From Bacteroides reticulotermitis JCM 10512 (GTDB taxonomy: Bacteria > Bacteroidota > Bacteroidia > Bacteroidales > Bacteroidaceae), in contig NZ_BAIV01000011.1 in NCBI RefSeq assembly GCF_000517545.1, forward strand, positions 1-64,000: 64,000 nucleotides of DNA, given 5' to 3'. Below, in pieces: positions 40,871 through 48,830 of this stretch. How positions within the stretch are numbered: position 1 is the first letter of the stretch; each line of letters begins with the position of its first letter. A program made the position numbers and the translations under genes. Under the pieces are notes generated by a model. It was not told where the DNA came from, ran no database searches, and was given only the letters and a program-made list of their open reading frames with translations.

Positions 40871-43800
40871 ATGCAAAACAAAGGATTTGTTAAGTTTTTT
40901 GCGGTATTACTCACACTGGTATGTGTGTTCTACCTTTCCTTTTCCTTCGTGACTCGCCATTATACTAATAAGGCGAAAGAAATTGCGAATGGAGATGCGA
41001 AAGTAGAGCAGAATTACCTGGACTCTCTCGCTAACGAGAAGGTTTGGCTGGGTAACTGGACGCTAAAACAATGTCGCGAAATGGAGATCGGTTTAGGTTT
41101 GGACCTAAAAGGAGGTATGAACGTTATCCTTGAAGTTTCTGTGCCCGATGTTATCAGAGCATTAGCTGACAACAAACAGGACGAGACTTTCAACAAAGCT
41201 GTCGACGAAGCTGCTAAGCAAGCTGTCAGCAGCCAGGAGAACATCATCACCCTCTTTGTAAAGGAGTACCACAAACTTGCTCCGGAAGGCAAACTCTCCG
41301 AGATCTTCGCTACACAACAACTCAAAGACAAGGTTAACCAAAAATCATCAGATGCTGAAGTTGAGAAAGTGTTGAAAGAAGAGGTAAAAGCAGCAGTTGA
41401 GAACTCATACAACGTGCTTCGTACCCGTATCGACCGCTTCGGTGTTGTTCAACCGAACATACAAAGCCTGGAAGACAAAATGGGACGTATCATGGTGGAG
41501 CTGCCGGGTATCAAAGAACCTGAGCGTGTAAGAAAGCTTCTCCAAGGTTCGGCTAACCTGGAATTCTGGGAAACCTATACAGCCAAAGAGATCATTCCGA
41601 GTATGCAATCAGCAGATGCGAAACTACGCGCAGTGTTGAATCAAGAAGCTCCGGCAGATTCAGTTGCAGGTGATTCTGCTTCTACTGAACTCGTAGCTGA
41701 AGCAACTCCGGAAAAGAAGGGCGTAAGTGCGCTGATAGCTTGGCAGCAGCTCTTAAGGGTGACACAAAAGACACCAATACAGCTGCTAACATGGCCGAGA
41801 TCAAAAAACAATATCCATTGTTGGCCATCCTTCAATTGAACTCTAGCGGTCAAGGTCCGGTAGTTGGTTATGCAATTGCGAAAGATACAGCCGAAGTTAA
41901 CAAATACTTGGCTCTACCTGAAGTACGTGCTGAACTGCCGAAAGACTTACACCTGAAATGGGGTGTTTCTGCGGCTGAATTCGATAAGAAAGGACAAACA
42001 TACGAACTTTATGCGATCAAATCGACTGAACGCAATGGCAAAGCTCCTATGGAAGGAGACGTTGTAACAGATGCTAAAGACGAATATGACCAATACAGCA
42101 AACCTGCAGTTAGCATGGTAATGAACTCGGACGGTGCACGCCGTTGGGCTCAGTTGACTAAACAAAACATTGGCCGTTCAATCGCTATCGTACTGGATAA
42201 CTACGTATATTCTGCACCGAACGTAAACACCGAAATTACCGGTGGACGCTCACAGATTACCGGTCACTTTACTCCGGAACAAGCAAAAGACTTAGCAAAC
42301 GTGTTGAAGTCCGGTAAAATGCCGGCTCCGGCTCATATCGTACAAGAAGACATCGTTGGTCCGTCACTGGGTCAGGAGTCTATCAATGCAGGTATCTTCT
42401 CATTTGTAGTCGCATTAATCCTGTTGATGACATTCATGTGTTCAATGTATGGTTTCGTCCCGGGTATGGTTGCCAATGGAGCGCTACTCATGAACTTCTT
42501 CTTCACATTAGGAATCTTATCCTCCTTCCAGGCGGCCCTGACGATGTCCGGTATTGCCGGTATGGTGCTCGCATTAGGTATGGCGGTGGATGCGAACGTG
42601 TTGATCTACGAACGTACTAAAGAAGAGCTACGTAGCGGTAAGGGGGTAAGAGAATCGATCAGTGATGGATACAAGAATGCATTCTCTGCTATTTTTGACG
42701 CCAACTTGACCTCTATCCTAACCGGTATCATCCTGTTCAACTTTGGTACAGGCCCGATCCGCGGTTTTGCTACTACCTTAATTATAGGTATCCTCGTTTC
42801 GTTCTTTACAGCTGTGTTTATGACTCGTACAATTTACGATCACTTCACAAGCAAAGACAAATGGTTGAACCTTACATTCTCTACTAAATTCTCTAAGAAC
42901 CTGTTCATCAATCCTCATTTCGACTTTATGGGGACGAATAGAAAGTCTTTGATTATTATCAGTACTATTGTTGTTGTCTGCATCGGTTCCTTCGTACTCC
43001 GCGGCTTAAGCCAGAGTATTGACTTTACTGGTGGACGTAACTATAAGGTACAATTCGAGAATCCGGTAGAACCCGAACAAGTTCGCACACTGATCGCTGA
43101 CAAATTTGGAGAAGCTAACGTAAGTGTAATCGCTATCGGTACAGATAAGAAGACCGTACGTGTGAGCACAAACTACCGTATCCAAGAAAGTGGAGCCAAT
43201 GTTGACTCGGAAATCGAATCTTACTTGTATGAAGCGGTGAAACCGTTGCTGACTCAAGATATCTCTTTGGCTACTTTCATCGACCGCGACAACCACAAGG
43301 GTGGCAGCATCGTTAGTTCACAGAAAGTAGGACCAAGTATTGCTGACGATATCAAGACTGGCGCTGTATGGTCGATCATATTGGCTGTAATTGGTATTGG
43401 TCTATATATCCTGCTCCGTTTCCGCAACATTGCGTATAGTGTAGGTTCGGTTGTTGCTTTAAGTAGTGACGCGATTATGATCGTCGGTGCTTACTCCTTG
43501 CTATGGGGTATCGTTCCGTTCTCATTAGAAATCGACCAGACATTTATCGGAGCAATCCTGACAGCTATTGGTTATTCGGTCAATGACAAGGTCGTAATTT
43601 TCGACCGTGTACGTGAGTTCTCCGGTTTATATCCGAAACGCAACAAGTACCAGTTGTTCAATGACTCTTTGAATACAACCCTGTCTCGTACAATCAATAC
43701 AGGATGTAGTACCTTATTTGTATTATTATGTATCTTCATCTTAGGTGGTGATTCTATCCGTAGCTTCTCATTCGCTATGATCCTAGGTGTAATCTTCGGT

Positions 43801-43878
43801 ACATTCTCTTCATTGTTTATCGCATCTCCGATCGCGTTTGCAATGATGAACAAAAAAGCTGCTGCTGCTAAAGAATAA
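40871..43878 (+). CDS. secDF: Fused protein translocase SecDF (apparent frameshift)
   Basis: Proton-driven membrane component that pulls proteins through the SecYEG channel. SecD and SecF are fused in one chain, as usual in Bacteroidetes, 1002 residues after repair. The SecD half has GLDLKGGMNVILEV, RTRIDRFGVVQPNIQ and GMVLALGMAVDANVLIYERTKEEL. The SecF half has SIDFTGGRNYKVQFE, SVNDKVVIFDRVREF and NTTLSRTINTGCSTL. The frame breaks at about 41740, in the variable linker of the SecD periplasmic domain; one T restored to TT reads ALIALAAALKGDTKD. A real break in this gene would be very costly to the cell, which argues for a sequencing error. Confidence 0.95.
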
Positions 43879-43898
43879 TAAGCTGGAATTATTTCCTT

Positions 43899-43947
43899 AA
43901 AAAGAAAGAGCCTACTCTGTGCAATACAGAGCAGGCTCTTTCTTTTT
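43899..43947 (+). terminator. Rho-independent terminator after secDF
   Basis: A perfect 15-bp outer stem (AAAAAGAAAGAGCCT with AGGCTCTTTCTTTTT) plus an inner CTCTGT/ACAGAG pair, ending in a T run, 20 bases after the secDF stop. Confidence 0.88.
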
Positions 43948-43996
43948 GATTATAGTTCAAGGGTTAATCTACACTATTGAGCATATTACGGAGAGC

Positions 43997-44061
43997 AAAA
44001 GAGGCTGTTTCGACAAATATCTATCATATTGACAGATTTGCTTATCGAAACAGCCTCTTTT
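43997..44061. repeat. 17-bp perfect inverted repeat between secDF and tRNA-Arg
   Basis: AAAAGAGGCTGTTTCGA pairs perfectly with TCGAAACAGCCTCTTTT around a 31-base loop. It could be a bidirectional terminator, closing tRNA transcription from the other side, or the remnant of a small mobile repeat. No target-site duplication is evident. Confidence 0.6.
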
Positions 44062-44177
44062 CTATTAATTATCTTAAAAAACAGAGGTCACAGCGTGACA
44101 ATGTTAAATAAAGGAGCTATATTGCAGAACATAAATGAATACAATATGGAAAAAACAATGCAACTTCGCTATTTAGT

Positions 44178-44248
44178 AGCCCCGAGGGGAATCGAACCCC
44201 TATCTAAAGTTTAGGAAACTTCTATTCTATCCGTTGAACTACAAGGCC
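44178..44248 (-). tRNA. tRNA-Arg, anticodon CCT
   Basis: The minus strand folds as a complete cloverleaf. The acceptor stem is GGCCTTG with CGGGGCT (several G-U pairs), the D arm GTTC/GAAT, the anticodon stem GAAGT/ACTTT with loop TTCCTAA (anticodon CCT, reading AGG), and the T arm AGGGG-TTCGATT-CCCCT. CCA is not encoded. A near-perfect promoter precedes it. Confidence 0.93.
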
Positions 44249-44263
44249 GCTCTATTTTGCTTG

Positions 44264-44294
44264 CAAAGATAACGGTTTCTGGCAATTTAACAAG
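44264..44294 (-). promoter_or_regulatory. Promoter of tRNA-Arg
   Basis: CTTG, a 19-base spacer, then TATCTTTG on the minus strand, ending 15 bases before the tRNA. Confidence 0.7.
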
Positions 44295-44364
44295 AATAAA
44301 AATACGGTATTCTGTCAAGTTATCTAAAACTTTAGCGTCAATAGGACAATAAACATGGTTTTAT

Positions 44365-44395
44365 TTTGATAATTCGGCAATCTTTCCGACCTTTG
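44365..44395 (+). promoter_or_regulatory. Promoter of korAB
   Basis: TTTG at 44365 and GACCTTTG at 44388 are separated by exactly 19 bases. The -7 box has one mismatch. It lies about 55 bases before the KorA start. It also argues against the longer reading frame that begins at 44366, inside this promoter. Confidence 0.65.
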
Positions 44396-44449
44396 TGTTC
44401 CAAATTGAAAGTAAAACTCTTTATTAAACAAAATATAGTAATTAAAGTT

Positions 44450-46300
44450 ATGGCAGACGAAATGTTGGTTAAAGAATTGGAGGAAGTAGTAGTACGTTTC
44501 TCCGGTGATTCCGGTGACGGTATGCAGCTGGCCGGTAACATTTTCTCGAATGTGTCGGCCACAGTAGGAAATGACATTTGTACATTTCCTGACTATCCGG
44601 CAGACATCCGTGCCCCACAAGGTTCACTAACCGGGGTTTCCGGTTTCCAAGTTCATATAGGAGCTGGGCAGGTGTACACTCCGGGAGATCACTGCCACGT
44701 ATTGGTAGCGATGAATCCGGCAGCACTGAAAACCCAAATCAAGTTCTGTAGGCCACAAGGATTAATTATCACAGACTCTGACTCATTCGCAGCCAGAGAT
44801 CTGGAAAAAGCAAAGTTTACAACCGACAATCCTTTCGAAGAACTGGGCCTCAAACAGGATGTACTCGAAGTACCAATCTCTTCAATGTGTAAAGAGAGCC
44901 TCAAAGACTCCGGGCTGGATAATAAGTCCATTCTTCGTTGCAAAAATATGTTCGCACTTGGCTTGGTTTGCTGGCTCTTTAACCGTAACCTAGCGGCAGC
45001 GGAAAAGACCATTCGCGAGAAATTCGCCAAAAAGCCGGAAATAGCCGAAGCTAACATCAAGGTGCTAAACGATGGATATAACTACGGTGCTAATACACAC
45101 GCATCAACATCTACGTATAAAATTGAAAGCAAAGAGCCGAAGTCGAAAGGTATCTACACAGACATCAATGGCAACAAGGCAACCGCTTACGGTCTGATAG
45201 CAGCCGCTGAGAAAGCTGGCTTAGAACTTTATCTGGGCTCTTACCCTATCACCCCTGCAACCGACATTCTGCACGAGCTATCCAAGCATAAATCACTTGG
45301 GATAAAGACCGTACAATGCGAAGACGAAATTGCCGGATGTGCTTCGGCAGTAGGTGCTGCATTCGCTGGTGCACTAGCTGTTACCACAACATCCGGACCG
45401 GGTGTCTGTCTGAAAAGCGAGGCTATGAACTTGGCGGTAATTGCCGAGCTCCCCTTAGTTGTAGTTAATGTACAACGCGGTGGTCCGTCGACCGGCCTAC
45501 CAACCAAGTCCGAACAGACCGACTTATTTCAAGCTCTCTACGGACGTAATGGCGAAAGCCCCATGCCGGTAATCGCCGCAATTTCTCCAACCAACTGCTT
45601 CGATGCGGCCTATATGGCTTCTAAAATAGCAGTGGAACACATGACTCCCGTAGTCTTGTTGACAGATGCTTTCGTAGCCAACGGATCAGCCGCATGGAAA
45701 TTACCTGATCTGAATGAATACCCTGCAATCGTTCCGCCGTATGTAACAGCAGATATGGCAGGTAAGTGGACTCCCTATCAACGAAACGAAGAAACCGGAG
45801 TCCGTTATTGGGCCATTCCAGGAACTGAAGGTTTCACACACCGCATCGGTGGATTGGAAAAGAGTAATGAAACAGGTGTCATCTCCACCGAACCGGAGAA
45901 TCATGAAAAGATGGTACGCTTGCGTCAGGCTAAAATAGAAAAAATAGCGGATCACATCCCCGAACTTGAAGTTATGGGCGATCAAGACGCCGATTTACTA
46001 ATTGTTGGATGGGGCGGTACTTACGGACATCTCCGTCTGGCAATGGACTTCATGCGCAAAGAAGGAAAGAAAGTCGCTTTAGCTCATTTCCAATACATCA
46101 ACCCGCTACCGAAAAATACAGCTGACGTATTGCGTAAATACTCGAAGATAGTAGTTGCCGAACAAAACCTGGGACAGTTTGCCGGATACCTGCGTATGGA
46201 AATACCGGGACTGAATATCAACCAGTTCAATCAGGTAAAGGGGCAGCCATTCGTTACGAAAGAATTGACAGATGCATTCACTAAATTATTGGAGGAATAA
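44450..46300 (+). CDS. korA: 2-oxoglutarate:ferredoxin oxidoreductase, fused gamma-alpha subunit
   Basis: With KorB it makes succinyl-CoA and reduced ferredoxin from 2-oxoglutarate (or the reverse carboxylation), a core anaerobic reaction. The first 190 residues are the gamma domain (VVVRFSGDSGDGMQLAGNI, DYPADIRAPQGSLTGVSGFQ). The alpha/pyrimidine-binding domain follows (GLELYLGSYPITPATDILHEL, TVQCEDEIAGCASAVGAAFAG, TTTSGPGVCLKSEAMNLAV, NVQRGGPSTGLPTKSEQTD). The open frame extends upstream to 44366, but the ATG at 44450 (MADEMLVKELEE) is the sensible start, giving 616 residues. KorB begins 3 bases after the stop. Confidence 0.95.
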   Translation: MADEMLVKELEEVVVRFSGDSGDGMQLAGNIFSNVSATVGNDICTFPDYPADIRAPQGSLTGVSGFQVHIGAGQVYTPGDHCHVLVAMNPAALKTQIKFCRPQGLIITDSDSFAARDLEKAKFTTDNPFEELGLKQDVLEVPISSMCKESLKDSGLDNKSILRCKNMFALGLVCWLFNRNLAAAEKTIREKFAKKPEIAEANIKVLNDGYNYGANTHASTSTYKIESKEPKSKGIYTDINGNKATAYGLIAAAEKAGLELYLGSYPITPATDILHELSKHKSLGIKTVQCEDEIAGCASAVGAAFAGALAVTTTSGPGVCLKSEAMNLAVIAELPLVVVNVQRGGPSTGLPTKSEQTDLFQALYGRNGESPMPVIAAISPTNCFDAAYMASKIAVEHMTPVVLLTDAFVANGSAAWKLPDLNEYPAIVPPYVTADMAGKWTPYQRNEETGVRYWAIPGTEGFTHRIGGLEKSNETGVISTEPENHEKMVRLRQAKIEKIADHIPELEVMGDQDADLLIVGWGGTYGHLRLAMDFMRKEGKKVALAHFQYINPLPKNTADVLRKYSKIVVAEQNLGQFAGYLRMEIPGLNINQFNQVKGQPFVTKELTDAFTKLLEE

Positions 46301-46303
46301 GAG

Positions 46304-47313
46304 ATGAGCGAAACAGTATATACAGTAAACGACTATAAATCGGGTCTACCTCGTTGGTGTCCGGGATGTGGAGACCACGGTTTCCTAAATTCCATGCACA
46401 AAGCAATGGCCGAGCTGGGAGTAGCTCCACACAATATTGCCGTAATTTCCGGTATCGGTTGCTCTTCCCGCCTTCCCTACTATGTCAATACGTACGGATT
46501 CCACACGATTCACGGACGTGCAGCTGCTGTAGCAACAGGTGCTAAGGTAGCTAATCCGGATCTAACCATCTGGCAAATCTCCGGCGACGGTGACGGCCTG
46601 GCTATTGGCGGTAATCATTTCATTCATGCCTTGCGACGGAATATAGATCTAAATATGATTTTACTCAACAACCGTATCTACGGACTGACTAAAGGGCAAT
46701 ATTCACCGACCTCCGAACGTGGATACGTCAGCAAATCGTCTCCTTATGGAACAGTTGAGGATCCTTTTCGCCCGGCTGAATTGGCATTCGGAGCCCGCGG
46801 TCACTTCTTTGCCCGTTGCATAGCCATAGACGGTCCCGCCTCTATTGAGGTTTTAAAGGCCGCTGCGCACCATAAAGGAGCTTCCGTAGTGGAAGTCCTA
46901 CAGAATTGTGTAATCTTCAATGATGGTACACATATGTCAGTGGCTACGAAAGAAGGTCGTAATAAGAACGCTATTTATCTGGAGCACGGCAAGCCGATGT
47001 TGTTCGGTGAAAACAAAGAGTTTGGCTTGATGCAACAAGGCTTTGGACTGAAAGTCGTTAAGCTCGGTGAGAATGGAGTTACAGAAGAAGATATTCTAGT
47101 CCACGATGCCCATTGCCAAGACAATACTTTGCAACTGAAATTGGCCTTAATGGAAGGCCTGAGTTTCCAATAGCGCTCGGCGTAATCCGTAATACAGAAG
47201 CTCTGACCTACAACGATGCGATAGACGAACAGATTGCTGAAGTGAAAAGCAAGAAAAAATATCACAATTTTCAGGAATTGCTAATGACAAACGATACTTG
47301 GGAAGTGAAGTAA
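46304..47313 (+). CDS. korB: 2-oxoglutarate:ferredoxin oxidoreductase beta subunit (apparent frameshift)
   Basis: Thiamine-diphosphate-binding subunit of the enzyme above. RWCPGCGDHGFLNSM near the N-terminus is the family signature; ISGDGDGLAIGGNHFIHAL with LLNNRIYGLTKGQYSPTS forms the Mg/ThDP site. The frame breaks at 47158-47159. One C restored turns MEGLSFQ-stop into MEGPEFPIALGVIRN and adds the conserved C-terminus ending in NDTWEVK, giving 336 residues. Without that, the protein would lose about 50 conserved residues. Confidence 0.95.
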
Positions 47314-47336
47314 TACACTCTTCAAACGATACAACG

Positions 47337-47379
47337 AAAAGGGCCGGCTCAACTATGAAATTGAGTCGGCCCTCTTTTT
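47337..47379 (+). terminator. Rho-independent terminator after korAB
   Basis: A 13-bp stem with one G-U pair (AGGGCCGGCTCAA with TTGAGTCGGCCCT), a 7-base loop and a run of five T, 24 bases after the korB stop. Confidence 0.88.
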
Positions 47380-47606
47380 ATCTTATAAGCTGAGAGCATC
47401 AAAAGGACAGGTCATGATCTCTTCTTTTCACCTGCACCATCAATTCAGATTGAAAAACGACCTCAAGACTTTATACCATGCAGTTAGCAAAAGACGATTG
47501 GGATGGCAGCGCGATTGAGGCGACAAGCTTGTTATGACTGAGTATCCGGCACCCATCTTGCGCCATCTATGCACCGGCAACCGAGAGCCCGGCTTCTTCA
47601 TTTCTT

Positions 47607-47681
47607 TGCCCAGGGCAAAATAAAATATGCCCAGGCTCCGCGTTCGTGTGCCCAGGGCATTGGTCTGCTTTGCCCAGGGCA
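47607..47681. repeat. GCCCAGGGC palindrome array, 21-22 nt pitch (second site)
   Basis: Cores begin at 47608, 47629, 47650 and 47672, spaced 21, 21 and 22 bases. Copies 1, 3 and 4 are perfect GCCCAGGGC; copy 2 is GCCCAGGCT. It ends 11 bases before the stop of the minus-strand GH105 gene. In the gap 47314-47691 only the korAB terminator and this array are recognisable. Confidence 0.8.
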
Positions 47682-47691
47682 AAGAAACCGG

Positions 47692-48801
47692 TCAGTCCGC
47701 CATTCTATAAAGCTCGCAGCCAGCCATCAGAAAAGCACCTACACCATAGACTTCGGTCATGTCACGGGTTACTTTTTTGGGATCAGCACCAATCTGTTGC
47801 ACATACCCCAATTTTCCATCGGGATCTACTGCAGAAAGCAATGCCTTCCACCCGTTCTGCACAATCGGTAAATAAAGCATCCGATCCAATAAGCCTTCAT
47901 TGACTCCATACGCCAAAGCATACACAATGAAAGTCGTACAACTGGTTTCCGGTGACGGATAAGAAGCCGGGTCTAACAAACTGGCATGCCAGAAACCGTC
48001 AGCCTGCTGCAATCCGGCTACCCGAGTAGCCAATCTAGTATAAAGTTCCTCGTAAAAGGGTCGGTTCTTATCGCCTGCGGGAAGCTCCTTCAGGATTTCC
48101 ACCAATCCGCCGAGCACCCATCCGTTGCCACGGCCCCAGAAAACCTTCCGGCCGTTCGCTTCACGTTTGTCGAAATAACGCCAATCCCGGTAGAATAGAT
48201 TTTCTTGCTGATCGAATAGATAATCATACGTTGCTTTATACTCACGGTTCATAAAGCGGATATACTTTTTATCACCAGTCACCCTATACAGCTTCGCATA
48301 TACCGGAGGAGCCATGAAAAGTGCATCGCACCAAGTCCATCGTTCCAATGTTTTAAGATCTCCTTCTTTCAATTGAAAAGGTCCCCAAGAGGGATGCCTC
48401 ACAATCCAATCGGCGCGCGCAAGCGTCGGAATAAGCATCGCTTCATCTTTATACTTTCGATAGAGGTCGATAAAGAGTTGCGACACCGCAATATCATCAG
48501 CGTGATAAAAACGTTTATCGGGTTGCCAACCATTCCTTCGCCCCATCCGAACGAGCCAGTTGAGATACGTATCGTCCTGATCCTCCTGCTCCGCTAACTC
48601 AGCCCAATCGAACATACCGATATAAAGAGCTGCCTGAGGCCAGTTGAGGTCATCATGTTCGGGGGCCGGATGCGGGTGTTCGAGCTGCCAGTCTGCCACT
48701 TTCCTCATGACTCCTTTCAATTCTGATTTACCGAAAGGAAAATCCGCCTGCATATAAAACGGTCCCAGCAGCCAGATCCCCACTAAGATATACTTTTTCA
48801 T
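47692..48801 (-). CDS. GH105 unsaturated uronyl hydrolase
   Basis: Intact 369-residue enzyme that removes the unsaturated uronate made by a polysaccharide lyase. The N-terminus is a likely signal peptide (MKKYILVGIWLLGPFYMQA). YHADDIAVSQLFIDLY (Asp102/103), RWTWCDALFMAPPVYAKL (Asp159, at the catalytic position), FWGRGNGWVLGGLVEIL and TSCTTFIVYALAYGVNEGLL define the (alpha/alpha)6 barrel. It is the last gene of the second locus, 29 bases after the PA14-containing GH3 gene's stop. Because no lyase is visible in this locus, one presumably lies beyond the window edge or elsewhere on the chromosome. It is clearly different in sequence from the GH105 at 5.6 kb. Confidence 0.93.
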   Translation of the reverse strand: MKKYILVGIWLLGPFYMQADFPFGKSELKGVMRKVADWQLEHPHPAPEHDDLNWPQAALYIGMFDWAELAEQEDQDDTYLNWLVRMGRRNGWQPDKRFYHADDIAVSQLFIDLYRKYKDEAMLIPTLARADWIVRHPSWGPFQLKEGDLKTLERWTWCDALFMAPPVYAKLYRVTGDKKYIRFMNREYKATYDYLFDQQENLFYRDWRYFDKREANGRKVFWGRGNGWVLGGLVEILKELPAGDKNRPFYEELYTRLATRVAGLQQADGFWHASLLDPASYPSPETSCTTFIVYALAYGVNEGLLDRMLYLPIVQNGWKALLSAVDPDGKLGYVQQIGADPKKVTRDMTEVYGVGAFLMAGCELYRMAD

Positions 48802-48830
48802 AAGCTATTCATTCAGTTTATTAGTCTACA

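Noticed and set aside
40871..43878. Programmed frameshift in secDF
   Set aside because: The site lacks a convincing slippery heptamer and downstream structure, and identical one-base losses occur in many unrelated genes here.
44029..44214. Open frame of about 60 codons before tRNA-Arg
   Set aside because: It overlaps the hairpin and runs through the tRNA on the opposite strand; no homology signal or promoter.
44366..44449. Upstream extension of KorA to 44366
   Set aside because: It would start inside the predicted promoter and adds residues not seen in the family; the ATG at 44450 gives the usual N-terminus.
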